64,000 bases of DNA from Escarpia spicata (taxonomy: Eukaryota; Annelida; Polychaeta; Sabellida; Siboglinidae), in NCBI GenBank assembly GCA_963995525.1, contig OZ023212.1, positions 6,571,717 to 6,635,716 of the forward strand, in the 5' to 3' direction. The first letter of the stretch is position 1. Every line of letters begins with the position of its first letter. The notes under the pieces are model-generated. The model was not told the origin of the DNA and searched no databases. It saw only the letters and a program-made list of their open reading frames with translations. The position numbers and the translations under genes are program-made. Of this stretch, positions 12,081 to 38,705 are shown piece by piece.

Positions 12081-12875
12081 GGGAGAGTGAGGTAAGTTGG
12101 GCCTGTTTTGTCTTTTTGGTGTCCCACAGCTGCCCTATGCAATTTAAAAGCATGTAATTACCATCATTATTAAGCTAAAGGTGCCTGTTATCGTTTTGTA
12201 TGGAAAAAGTGTCGAACTGCGCAACTTGCCCCGGCATGAAGGTAAATTGGGAGAACCTTGGAGGCAAACTGGACTATAAATATAAAACGACAATTTACGT
12301 GTAAAAATCGTAATATTGGGATGTGTAGAATTATTTCTAAACAGAACAAAACGAAATTTCCAACAGAATATTTTAATTGCACACTTTGGTATTCATTCGT
12401 GCTTAACGATAGTTGTTTAAAGCTTAACAAAGCAGCATATACTTTCATATGAATTTCGGCAGAGTGTTCAACATGACATGCAAGTATAGATTATTGGAAT
12501 CCGATAGTGAAGAAAATTAAATGAATTAAAATGGGCAGGTTTCTCTGCTATTGGCGTACATCATCCTAAAACTCATTCCTGCGTCTGCACAATCGGTCAA
12601 CATAGAATGAACTCTTCTTAAACGTGCTGGATAATTCTCAAGTCCCATTTTTCCAAACTGCATGGAACTGAGAAATGTCCGGCAGTACGGGCGCTTAATT
12701 CCACCAGCTGTTATCGGTGCAGGTAGTGTTGTAATATGGGACTCCTTGTATTAGAAGCATCACGGCATAGTGATACGTTATGTTGAAGTAGTCCGACATA
12801 CACCGTCGCCATATTGAAGCCGTGCTTATAAAACTCGAGATGAATAAAACGGACACAACACACCAGGTAGCATAT

Positions 12876-13250
12876 TCAGAATGTCCTGAATTTCGAACAT
12901 AGCCTCGTCATTCTCGTCGATTGCAAATGTGGGTTTGGCAAACGCTTTTCCCCAATTTTTTTTAGAAAACATCCCTCAGCAGTATAGTCATTATTCAGTC
13001 TGTCGATGCGCGCAATAACATTCTCACTTCTATTCTTTCCCCAGACTTTCACGACAACAAAATCACCTTCCATCAACTCAGCCGAGCTTCCATCTGAGTC
13101 AGAATCCAACAGCGTCATTTCTACATCACTATCAGAGCTGCTCTCTTCAACGAGGTTGGTCTTTGTCCTCTTCTGAGCCTTCTTATTCATTGGGGACAGC
13201 TTAGACTTCGCGGGGCCTGATTCTTTCCGCGAGTTACGTTCTTCAAGCAT
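12876..13250 (-). pseudogene. transposon-associated reading frame, frameshifted
   Basis: The minus-strand frame opens at 13250 with a Lys/Ser/Asp-rich, probably disordered region. It continues into MEGDFVVVKVWGKNR and a segment on Ile-Ala-Arg-Ile-Asp. At an 8-T tract (about 12956-12963 on the plus strand) the frame shifts. The next frame reads KPTFAIDENDEAMFEIQDIL followed by NMLPG. This EGDFVxVKxxGK ... KPTFxxxxxDEAxFxxxDILxxLP pattern resembles C-terminal modules attached to domesticated or transposon-encoded DDE proteins (jerky/Tigger-like), from memory and without alignment. The homopolymer could be a real frameshift or a sequencing error. If it is an error, this is a short intact C-terminal exon or ORF end. 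Confidence 0.4.
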
Positions 13251-13875
13251 CTAAGCAATTTCATTCCGAACTGGAGTGGCGGTGAGTATCTAACACTGAT
13301 CTTTCTTTGTTCCCTTTTCTGCGTGTTTACGGGGCCCAGCTTTCGGCAGAGGTACGAGATCGGCCGGTGAGACGTACGGTTTCGAAGCAGCGGTATGATT
13401 CACATGCTCAAGAGTTTGAACTGGGCTAAGTCGATAGCTGCTAGACTACAATGAGATTCGTGACTATCGCGATCTCATCCACACAACCAAGACAGGTGGG
13501 ATATGCCAGGAGTGGAACTTACAACGGGTATTTGTCACGCATAACGAGTGATTCATAAAATAGTTTTGTCATAATAACGGTTAAAATGCTTCAATATATC
13601 GCTTTCCTGGATTTCGTTGATCAGCTTTCTTCTTCACTGCGCATTTCTTAATTGTCATTTTGTCTTGGGCAATGTCCACGGTCCACTGGATATTGAACAT
13701 CTGATCATGTTAATGTCTGATTGTGACAACAGCGTTCAATTACTGAAAATACGGTACATGATTAAAATATACTTTGGTACTGAACGAAATTTCAAATGTT
13801 CCTGTGACAGTGTTCGTTCTTTGTTCTGTTAACAATTATAAGTCCATTTCCTCGCAGCCCCATAAACAATGTTGC
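13251..13875. other. no gene recognised
   Basis: Unique-looking sequence upstream of the minisatellite, with no supported feature. Confidence 0.35.
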
Positions 13876-15428
13876 GCCGTAGGAGGCAGAGGAAGCTCCT
13901 GTAAAAACAACTACAACAGGCCGAGTCATTGCCGTAGGAGGCAGAGGAAGCTACTGTAACAACAACAAAAACAGGACGAGTCATTGCCGTAGGAGGCAGA
14001 GGAAGCTACTGTAACAACAACAACAACAACAACAACAGGACGAGTCATTGCCGTAGGAGGCAGAGGAAGCTACTGTAACAACAACAACAACAACAGGCCG
14101 AGTCATTGCCGTAGGAGGCAGAGGAAGCTACTGTAACAACAACAACAGACCGAATCATTGCCGTAGGAGGCAGAGGAAGCTACTGTAACAACAACTACAA
14201 CAGGACGAGTCATTGCCATAGGAGGCAGAGGAAGCTACTGTAACAACAACTACAACAGGCCGAGTCATTGCCGAAGGAGGCAGAGGAAGCTACTGTAACA
14301 ACAACTACAACAGGACGAGTCATTGCCGTAGGAGGCAGAGGAAGCTACTGTAACAACAACTACAACAGGCCGAGTCATTGCCGAAGGAGGCAGAGGAAGC
14401 TACTGTAACAACAACTACAACAGGCCGAGTCATTGCAGTAGGAGGCAGAGGAAGCTACTGTAACAACAACTGCAACAGAACAAGTCATTGCCGTAGTAGA
14501 CAGAGGAAGCTACTGTAACAACAACAAGAGGCCGAGTCATTGCCGTAGGAGGCAGAAGAAGCTACTGTAACAACAACTATAACAAGACGAGTCATTGCCG
14601 TAGGAGGCAGAGGAAGCTACTGTAACAACAACTACAACAGGCCGAGTCATTGCCGTAGGAGGCAGAGGAAGCTACTGTAACAACAACTACAACAGAACAA
14701 GTCATTGCCGTAGGAGACAGAGGAAGCTACTGTAACAACAACAACAGGCCGAGTCATTGACGTAGGAGGCAGAAGAAGCTACTGTAACAACAACTACAAC
14801 AGGACGAGTCATTGCCGTAGGAGGCAGAGGAAGCTACTGTAACAACAACTACAACAGGCCGAGTCATTGCCGTAGGAGGCAGAGGAAGCTACTGTAACAA
14901 CAACTACAACATGACGAGTCATTGCAGTAGGAGGCAGAGGAAGCTACTGTAACAACAACAACAAGCCGAGTCATTGCCGTAGGAGGCGAGGAAGCTACTG
15001 TAACAACAACTACATCAGGCCGAGTCGTTGCCGTAGGAGGCAGAGGAAGCTACTGTAACAACAACTACAACAAGACGAGTCATTGCCGTAGGAGACAGAG
15101 GAAGCTACTGTAACAACAGCAACAACAACAACAACAACAACAACAGGCCGAGTCATTGCCGTAGGAGGCAGAGGAAGCTACTGTAACAACAACAACAATA
15201 GGCCGAGTCATTGCCGTAGGAGGCAGAGGAAACTACTGTAACAACAACAACAACAACAAGTACAACAGGCCGAGTCATTGCCGTCGGTGGCAGAGGAAGC
15301 TACTGTAACAACAACAACAACAACAACAACAACAGGCCGAGTCATTGCCGTAGGAGGCAGAGGAAGCTACTGTAACAACAACTACAACAGGCCGAGTCAT
15401 TGCCGTAGTAGGCAGAGGAAGCTACTGT

Positions 15429-15459
<31 letters not shown>

Positions 15460-15866
15460 GGCTGAGTCACTGCCATAAGAGGCAGAGGAAGCTACTGTAA
15501 CAACAACAATTACAGGCCGAGTCATTGTCGTTGGAGGCAGAGGAAACTACTGTAACAACAACTACAACAGGCCGAGTCATTGCCGTAGGTGGCAGAGGAA
15601 GCTACTGTAACAACAACAACAACAACAGGCTGAGTCATTGTCATAGGAGGCAGAGGAAGTTACTGTAACAACAACTACAACAGGACGAGTCATTGCCGTA
15701 GGAGGCAGAGGAAGTTACTGTAACAACAACTACAACAGGACGAGTCATTGCCGTAGGAGACAGAGGAAGCTACTGTAACAACAACTACAACAGGCCGAGT
15801 CATTGCCGTAGGAGGCAGAGGACGTTACTGTAACAACAACTACAACAGGACGAGTCATTGCCGTGG
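13876..15866. repeat. minisatellite, about 35 copies of a 55-bp unit
   Basis: The unit begins GCCGTAGGAGGCAGAGGAAG, continues CTACTGTAACAACAAC and ends near CGAGTCATT. I count about 35 copies. Within each unit a CAA trinucleotide stretch varies in length, so individual units run from about 50 to over 70 bp. Copies alternate between ACAGGCCGAG and ACAGGACGAG variants. The core period of 55 is not a multiple of three and no frame stays open through the array, so it is noncoding. Confidence 0.95.
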
Positions 15867-16170
15867 CACAGCACCTGACGGTGACCTGGGAATACTGCGA
15901 CATTCCTCGCTGTGACGAAAGTCGCAAGGCTATAAGTATAAGGTAACGTGGGAGTGCGTCATTGTGAGGCATGTATGTAATGATGTATTCACAGTACGAC
16001 GTGTCAAACTGTGGTAAACCCGCCTCTGGAGCCTTTATTACGCTTAAATTGTTATATCGAATAATCGTATTAATTCAAGACGCACAAATTGGTCTAAGTA
16101 CACTAGTCTGGGGAACGACACAAGACGTGCCCAATAAAACGTGTTGATATCGGTTGATTTATGTCTGAGG
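15867..16170. other. no gene recognised
   Basis: Sequence between the minisatellite and a GTGC repeat. Nothing supported. Confidence 0.35.
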
Positions 16171-16179
16171 CTCTCTGTG

Positions 16180-16180
<1 letters not shown>

Positions 16181-16219
<39 letters not shown>

Positions 16220-16270
16220 TGTGTGTGTGTGTGCGTCTCTGCGTGTCTGCGTCTCTGCGTCTCTGCATCT
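16181..16270. repeat. (GTGC)n and (TCTGCG)n microsatellite
   Basis: GCGT/GTGC tetranucleotide tract, then TG, then CTCTGCGT repeats. Confidence 0.9.
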
Positions 16271-16517
16271 CTGCGTCTATCCCATCGTGCCTATTGGTTT
16301 CTATGATACCATAATATTAACCTCGTTGACATTGCTCATGTCAAGGCAATACTAAAATAACAATATCTGAAGACACGAGAGAGGGGACGATAACGGTTTA
16401 TGCTAGTGGTATAATTTTACTGAACCGTTGCTGTTGGCCAAGATATTTTTTTAAAGTTGTAACAAATTCAAAATGACAAGGTTTCCCGATGGAATTTTCT
16501 CAAACAACGACCAACCT

Positions 16518-16518
16518 A

Positions 16519-16552
<34 letters not shown>

Positions 16553-16617
16553 GTATATATATACGTATATATATATATATATACATATACACACACATAT
16601 ATATACATATATATATG
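16518..16617. repeat. (TA)n microsatellite
   Basis: TATATA tract with regular GTATAT and CATATA interruptions. Confidence 0.9.
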
Positions 16618-19600
16618 GTTGTCTTACGGGATACATTCAGTTTGCTGTGGTGAGACCACCTCGGCACGTACTAGCGCCGCAGTCCGTAACGGTCAAGGAG
16701 CCGAGGCCAGATCAACGGTGTTTTCCCACATATGGTATAGGAATCTCCACTTGACAGTCAGATATCACGTTTAAAATAGTTGACCTCAGAAATGTATTTT
16801 ACAAAATTTTAATCTTAGGAAATCAACACACTAAGATAGTGTGAGATTAAACGTTTTTTGGTTTTATACTTGCCGTGTAAGATAGATTGGCGTCAGCGAG
16901 AGACGTGAGAAGAACAGAACACATCCAACTGTAATATTGACAATTAGGGAAATACAACGTTTGAATTGATCAAAATATGACAATTAGCAGAGCAAGAGAG
17001 ATGTAAAAGATATATATGTATAGTGAATAAATAAATTTGCCAAAGTTGCACAGGCGTCAAAGACGGACAAACATTAAAACATAATCATGAATTTGAAGTG
17101 GTTAATATTAAGAAAGGCGAATTATGCGAATTATTAATAGGTCTATGTTGTCGGTGAGTTTTTTTGGCACGATGTTGTAAAAATACACAAACATTACATT
17201 ATCTGTATCCTAGATGTGTTGCTTTCTATGCATTTACAAGTTTTATCTAACAACATTCGACTTACCATTTCGATAGATAAACCAATTAACTGTGCACAAT
17301 ATAATAGTTATGTGCTTCATTTTGGAACGGACAGCTAACGTTATAGTTTATTAATACTTAAGCACTTTGGCACGAATCTCTAACGTCACAGCTTAATATT
17401 GATTGCAAAAGTCGGTCATCTTGTTCTGCGTTAGTCTTTGTTGAGACTGTCTCATGAGAATGGCCTCGCACTTGTCGGTCAACTCATTGACACTGTTGCC
17501 GAGCGTCAAACCTGTGTCTTTTAAATTAGCGACTAGTCAAGGAGTATCTGCAACAAAAATTATGCACGTGGGAATTTGTTGATGAAAGTAAACCAACTTC
17601 CTATGTATTTTAAAGGGACCCCAGGAAATGACAACAAACTTGTAAATATGTAAAACTGGGAATCTGTTCAGTCAATACTTTAAGAGTGATTAAAAAATGC
17701 GTGAGAGACACTCAACCTACTTAGGATATATTTTCATTTTGGTAACTATTATGAAAAATAATTTTTCCCGTGAGAAAGAATAGATCAATCTGGGTAAAAT
17801 AATGTATGGAAAGGTTTTCAGTCGGATCAGCCGTTGCCATGTTAACACACAAAATGGCTGCTGGTTTGGGTAAATATAGCATACGTTGTGCACGGTCTCC
17901 TGTCATTACCAAAGCCAATAAGATAGATCACAATTCCTTCTCTGTCATATCTTGATGTTATGTAACTATAACCGGAAATTTATAATATTTGTAAGTTATA
18001 TACTTTATGTTTTACTTGATATACTCACCGATTGTCCACGAAGAAAGGTTTACTGTTATAACAAATAAATGTTCATGACAAGAAACACACAAATCTGTTG
18101 GAATATGAGGGAAACTCGTTGTTAGTAAATGTTTCCAAAAATTGCCATTTATGTGTAGTCCAGTGTTTTCTCAAATGTCTCGCAGGGGCCGGTTTCGTGA
18201 AACGTGCTTAAAGTTACTTGGTGAACTCGAAAGTTCAGAAGCAGCCGACTTCACCATTGGTAAATGTATGCAACTGGACCAAGTAGGCGTCACGAAGTCG
18301 TATTTACGATAAACACGGGCCCGCAGGTTCTGCAAGTCCCAGATAATTGAGTGGGTGCCACTTACATCACACATTGAGTTCATTTCATTATTCTCCTTTG
18401 AATATAGAGTCATATTTACTACATTTAATTTTAAAAGAAGACATTTTTGATGTATGCAAATAAACTATTTTCCTCGTCTAGATTTACATAGACTTATGAT
18501 ATGTTCTTTGGAAGATGTGTGTGGTTTGTTTTCCGAAAACATTGCTTCTGTTGTAATATTGCCCGAAAACATCTTCTACAAACCCAATGAGCAACCAACA
18601 TAGAGTAGGAAGGCTGAAGATACACTCGTCCGAAGTACTTCGAAAGGTTAAAGAAACTAGCAGAAATGCCCGTCCCCTGACGGGATGTCTTGGTAGTTAA
18701 CAGTCGTGATAGCAAGATTTACCAAATGTTAGAAAATATACAGATCTTTACATTAAGATCATAAAGCGCTCGCAGATACTCTTCTCGTTGTAGACCCTAT
18801 ATTCAAAATGACGAAGGTCGGAGAGAGTGAGAAGTTCATCCATAGGCCCCAGTCGTGATGGTGTAGAATCGTAAAAAGTATATTTGTATTGCTGTGCTAT
18901 AGGCATGAGGGTAGACATAAGCTTATTGTGTAAGAGTCTACTTCATGTTGCCAAGTCCATGACGCAGAGGCCTGTTTCCCAAAGTTACGGTTTCCGCGCA
19001 CATTACGTTTGACGTTCCGAACAATTGATTTACCCCATAAAAGGTGATAATCTTGACATATATAGGGTATTTTGAGAAAAAAAACATAGAGGTGTTACGT
19101 CCAAACCCTTTGGTCGTAGATTAATCCCTGAAAGTTTGGCGCCCGAGATGCAAGACGCGTTTGAGGAAAACGTTAACGTCTCAAAGTCGGGAAGATATTT
19201 GTGAAAAAACAATTCGGTTTATTGCGAGTGATAAGAAGACCGATCTTGCCTCGTATAAGTACTAGAACGCCTGTCTGAACAATATAACCACAGTGCAATG
19301 TGCGCTCGTATGATCGTTGATCGCGTGTTACAAAACAGTCGCAACGTGTTCTTGTAAAAGTAGTTTTTAGGCGCACGCCCAGCGACTCCCACAGTACTGT
19401 GACATAACAACAACAACGTTGACGTGGTAATCCTGCACACTGATTGTTCCAACTACAACTAGAAAATGGACTCTGATTGCATGTTGCCGGACACACGTAC
19501 ACATCAACTTTAGTACTTCAAGTTCCATGATAGACATACCCATTTTGTCATACATGTTTTGGTGTTTTTCAAAGGCGAATTATACATGCGTGTTACGAAC

Positions 19601-20240
19601 ATGTGTGCAATAAGAACTTTGAAACATACTACTTTCTTTCTGGCGCAAGCATAAGATCCACGCTGTCAAAGCGATTTAAAATTACGCGCGGATTTCGAAT
19701 TACCCGGGGAAGGGAGTTTATTTTGTATGATGTGCATATTTATAATTATTGTATAGCTGCATATAGTTATTTACAAATTAGATCGGAAACGCGTTCGATT
19801 CATGCGGGAACAAGTTTATCTTGAAGAGGCAAACGCAACACGATAACCATGGGTCCAAGGTACATAATTGCATTTAAACCACAAAAACGGAAGCGGTGGC
19901 ACCTCGATGAATGAAACACGCTGAATAACCCATCTAATAAATAAAATGTAACGTATTATAAGATGAAGACAGGACATACCACGTGAACTGCGAAATTGCA
20001 AATTTGCGGTAGACTTCTGATAGGGCATTGGGCGTTACTAATCAGTGTCCGTACCTAGCGTGTACAAGAGCTATATAGCTTGTACGGTTGTTGTTAGTTG
20101 TTGTAACGAATTTCCATGATGAAATAAAACTTCTATGGTTCTGTGTCGTAACAGCTGCAGACGAATTCAGAAATTCCTGCTAGGAAAGCCAACAAGTCGA
20201 CAAAGCACCACCAAAAGGTAAGTTCATAGAATCCGGGTTC
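16618..20240. other. 3' flank of the FN3 gene, no gene recognised
   Basis: No transmembrane segment, cytoplasmic P-motif-like region or splice-bounded exon was recognised on the minus strand here, which matters for whether the FN3 gene ends at 20497. An AATAAA on the minus strand (TTTATT at 19717-19722) is the nearest canonical polyadenylation hexamer I noticed downstream of the stop. It is about 780 bp away and unproven. Confidence 0.35.
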
Positions 20241-20245
20241 TCTCG

Positions 20246-20287
20246 ATAGAGAGTTCGGAGCTCTAGACACTGGACCGTTGCGCTCCA
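20246..20287 (-). repeat. possible SINE head fragment
   Basis: The minus strand reads GTGGAGCGCAACGGTCCAGT, resembling the tRNA-like head of the SINE at 23778-24060 (GGAGCGCAGTGGTGCAGTGC). Only the head is similar. Weak call. Confidence 0.25.
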
Positions 20288-20496
20288 CTTAGTAACCACG
20301 CTTACTTAGGTATGTAGCCATTGTCATGTATATTTCGACATTGCATGGTTCCACGAGGAAGCCTTTGACTGACCAATGCGCAAAACCAACTCAACTCAGT
20401 GCATACTCTTATTACCAACACTAATATATACAATATACAAATTAAATATATTCAGCATTATGAAAATGTATATAATTATGATGTTTATACTGGCTA

Positions 20497-35247
<14,751 letters not shown>

Positions 35248-35359
35248 CTGCAAGAAACAGAAGGACAACCATCAGACGAGACGCAGATACATCCGATCAC
35301 AACACTAGAACACTAGAACTTGTTCTTTTCTACCACAGAACAATTGTGTACAGAAATAT

Positions 35360-35470
35360 ACTTACGTACATACATACATACATGCATACATACACGCACG
35401 CGCACGCGCACACGCACACGCACACACACACACGTGCATGCACGCACGCACGCACGCACACACACACAGA
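35360..35470. repeat. (TACA/CGCA)n microsatellite
   Basis: CATACATA then CGCACGCA and CACACA blocks, upstream of exon 1 on the sense strand. Confidence 0.85.
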
Positions 35471-37185
35471 CTTGATATATATTACCGTATGTCTAACAAT
35501 TACTAATGTTGGAGTCATAGCAATTAGACAAATGAATCGAATTCACATAGTGTCAAATATATCGCATGTACACACAAATATAAATAGTACATTAGCAGGT
35601 AATACAGGAGGATTAGTGATGACTAATAACGCAAGTATATTTTTACGTGAAAACAATATATTTTCCGTGATCTTATTCAAAATATAGTAGATAGCAATTT
35701 GCACATGGGTATGTCGTATTTTTAATTCAGAACTACAATTATTTGGGGAGTATTTCCGTCAGCAGTCTGCTGTGTAGGGAAGTGAAGACAGAAAGAGACT
35801 GTGTGTGAACAGAGCGAAGGTGGGATATTGGGAGAGAAAGGGAGGTTAGTAGATATACTAAGACGTTTGACAGGCCGCTGGAAATGTAGGTCGCAGGCGC
35901 TGATTGCTCGAGAGTACGGAGGAAAGAGACCAAGGAATGACGCGGGAAGCTAATTACTCGCAGTAAAGCGAGTGGTATTGTATGAACCAGCAAAGGGGAA
36001 GCCATAATATGGGAGGAACAAAACAAGTCACTAGAAAAACGGTGCTGATTATATTTCACGCTGCCGATTCGCACGGTTACTAATTAGCGAGGCTATGTAT
36101 GTTGTCGTGTGATAAGGAACGACGACTAAGACAGGCGACACGAACCGTGCACTCGCCACCCGCTCCAGTCAGAGCGTATTATATAATTATTGTATGATAA
36201 TGATACGTTGTCGTCGTCGTCGTGTTGGTGTCGCCCCAAGCGTATGTCTTGAAGACGATATGACAATGCTATATCTATGACAGTAAATCTTGTTCTAACA
36301 ATAGTTTTGTCAAAACCAACAATCCCTTCAGAAATCGAGGTTAACGGGTATGTAGCTCCTTGCATGTCTCAGTTTCCCAAACCACTAAGGTAAAGACAAT
36401 AATCATAATTCCACTTGGCATAAAGGAATTGAATTGCATTGCAAAATGTAATGTTATTATTCAAATAACTACAGTAGTAATAACGATGACGTGCTATTCC
36501 GTCACGCAATATCTGTGTGTTTACTGTATGTAAAATTACGTTTATTGGCGGCGACAATCCATCAATATGTCAACCAGTTTCAGATGGTACTCAAGGATAG
36601 AAGCCAACAAGTCAGATCCACTGTGTAGGTAGGTACTTTTCACGATGGAATTTATTAAAATTGCTCCTTCAACTGGTTTTGGCCATGGCGAATCCGATTC
36701 GTTTGTGTTCAAATATATAGTAATATCTTTAATAATATTTTGAATTGATTTAATAAAAACATTGCTTACTTTTGTTTAACTGGTCGTTACATCTCGTAAT
36801 CTGCTAACGTCAGTCGCTAGGCCGACAATTAAAATTAGTTTTCAACCCACAGAATTTGTCAGCCACATGGTTTGCTAGAATGAACGGGACGTCAACAACA
36901 ACACAAAAACACACGGCATGCATAACGGTAAATCGCATCGCGCATTCACGTGAATATTCTAATTTTTTTTTAATCACTTGAATTAATGTTTGGGCAAACA
37001 TTAAATAAATTAATAATTTGTCTTGCGATTTCATCAAAACTACGTTAAAAGGTTGCACACATGGGCTAGCATATTGTATTGGATGCTGTGTAGGTTTACT
37101 TTTTCACAAAATTACTTTGAAATGAGACGAACCAAAACAATCGACTTCATGAGGGGCCTTTAATGAAGATATCCCACTATGGGCA
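35471..37185. other. no gene recognised
   Basis: Searched on the minus strand for FN3-2 or Ig-like exons without success. Contains a short GTCGTC repeat at about 36211-36222. Confidence 0.35.
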
Positions 37186-37249
37186 TTTTTAGCCATACGC
37201 TGTTGGTCTGAGTTGGGATCTCTGCCCGCTACTACCGTTGCTGTTTGGG

Positions 37250-37286
37250 CACGGGCTCCAGTGGCGGCTCGCCACTGGAGCCCGTG
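37250..37286. repeat. perfect 17-bp inverted repeat with 3-nt loop
   Basis: CACGGGCTCCAGTGGCG at 37250-37266, loop GCT, then the exact complement at 37270-37286. It would form a very stable hairpin in DNA or RNA. Confidence 0.92.
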
Positions 37287-37723
37287 AATGGGCGATGTGA
37301 ACGAGGCGATAATTTATGCTCCAGTGGTCTAGAAATGTCTGGAAGCTGTGTCTTAGACAATTTATAGCAGGGGCCGGCAACCTTTTTGAATGGAGGACCA
37401 AATAAGTGACTTGGGGTAGGTCGGCGGGCCACACATTTATGTCTTAATATTTGTTATCATTACCCCAATCGTCGTGGAAACTTGTACATATCACTATGAT
37501 GCGTATATAGTATCTAGGTATTCTAGCGCATATGCGTTGAAATTGAACACACACATTTTATTTTGGCAGTGCATAAATAAATAGTTGTTATTTTTGCTAT
37601 GAAACATGATTGGCTAATTTTGAAAAAATTTATATAAAAATACACATTATTGAAGGTCAGCGTTGTCGTCATGCACCTGACATTTTGACTAAATGATTGA
37701 CGTCCAAGTGTTCAAGTGTGTGA

Positions 37724-37862
37724 TCAGTTTAAGATACATCTCAAGGAATCTCTTTGAGTGCAACAGCTTGCGGCTCGTCGTCTACAATAAGTGGCTGTAG
37801 AATAAGAGCAAATACGAACTACTAGATTTGTGAAACGCTCTACAAATTCCCTTCTCAGCAAC
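37724..37862 (-). pseudogene. hAT transposase fragment beyond the LINE insertion
   Basis: The minus strand reads ELLRREFVERFTNL, matching the LxREFxxRFxDx segment that follows the LxGRDxL block in GTF2IRD2/ZBED5-type hAT proteins. It lies directly past the LINE's TTATC-repeat tail and so looks like the continuation of the frame at 38254-38700. Confidence 0.5.
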
Positions 37863-38250
37863 TCAATAAGATAAGATAAGATAATATAAGCTAAGATGAC
37901 ATCTATTGCGCCTAAATTCTTGGAAACCAAGCTCAGAGACGCATCAAAACAAAAGGATTGGTCAGTCTCAAAATCCATAAGCAATATTCCAGTTTTCAAC
38001 AGATGGGTCAAGGCGGTAGGGAGCTATGGTGGATAAGCAAGGTTGTAAAGTTGAGTTTTTAAATGAAGACGGAATTTTGTAATATTTTCAACTGATCTAA
38101 CACTAAGAGGGAGCATATTCCAAAGTGTATACTTTGTACGTGTCCGGCCTTTTTGGTTAATTGTCACGAGTGTTGAGAAATGCAATCTAGAACTTTGTGT
38201 CTCCCACAATCGCAATTTGATCTCGAAAGTTGAAACGAACTGGAAGAAAC
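37863..38250 (-). mobile_element. CR1-like LINE 3' end, copy 2, inserted in hAT
   Basis: The C-terminus reads TKYTLWNMLPLSVRSVENIT and ends with a stop at about 38024, then a 3' UTR homologous to copy 1 (GCGCCTAAATxxxxGAAAxCAA, plus strand) and a (TTATC)n tail at 37863-37890. Frames change within it. It is oriented like copy 1. Confidence 0.7.
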
Positions 38251-38253
38251 AAA

Positions 38254-38700
38254 CTAGATGAGTTCTTTGGTTAGATGTTCTCGTCCCTTGGGTTGACAAT
38301 TCAGCAGATTGAGATGCGCCACGATGTCGACAAGAAATGAAAACTCGCAGATGCACCTGGGGGTCAGCGATGTCCGGTAGGCCGTAACTCTGGAAAAGTC
38401 TGCTCCACGAACAAACTGGTTCCACGTCTCAGCTCGTGCATACGACCCTGCATGGCACCTCGGGTCAGCTTGTGCACTTCGCAGTAGTATAGGCGATCTT
38501 GATATTGTGCACTCATCTCTGCCAGAAGGCGCTTGAACTGCAGGCCGGAGGTTTGGGCCACGAGCACGGACGTAGTTCCCGGTCTTCACGACGGCGCTCA
38601 GAACCTTCTGCATTTTCATTGATTTGCTACACAGGCTTTCTTGTGGGACAGTTGATGCAGTGGGCCTGAAGAGATCCACAGTGGCACATTCATCGTGTCG
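38254..38700 (-). pseudogene. hAT transposase (GTF2IRD2/ZBED5-like) fragment
   Basis: Pieces in different frames follow family order: VVKTGNYVRARGPN, then LQFKRLLAEMSAQYQDRLYY, then EVHKLTRGAMQGRMHELR, then FLVDIVAHLNLLNCQPKGRE. These correspond to the familiar VxxxxNxIRARxLNxRQFxxLLxEM ... VRWLSRGxVLxRxxELR ... FLxDxxxHLNxLNxxLQGR blocks. Several frame changes make it non-functional. Confidence 0.75.
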
Positions 38701-38705
38701 AACCT

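Larger units (their letters stand above)
37368..38705 (-). mobile_element. hAT transposon remnant (GTF2IRD2/ZBED-like), interrupted by a LINE
   Basis: The left side begins CAGGGGCCGGCAACCTTTTT and has GCGGGCCACAC nearby, the typical opening of a large hAT family. Transposase pieces lie on the minus strand on both sides of a CR1 3' end (37870-38250). The right boundary is approximate. Confidence 0.65.

Noticed and set aside
12083..12260. GAGGTAAGTTGGG and CAACTTGCCCC words as ends of a DNA transposon around the 12.9 kb frame
   Set aside because: Both words lie on the left side only. I found no matching right end, so the element cannot be delimited.
13876..15866. CRISPR array because of regular repeats
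   Set aside because: Eukaryotic context, no unique spacers between repeats, and unit variation is continuous. This is a minisatellite.
15745..15972. Frame running into the minisatellite on the minus strand
   Set aside because: The 55-bp period breaks any frame within a few units and the Val/Cys-rich peptide is compositionally artefactual.
20100..20140. AATAAA near 20120 as the FN3 gene polyadenylation signal
   Set aside because: It is on the plus strand while the gene is on the minus strand.
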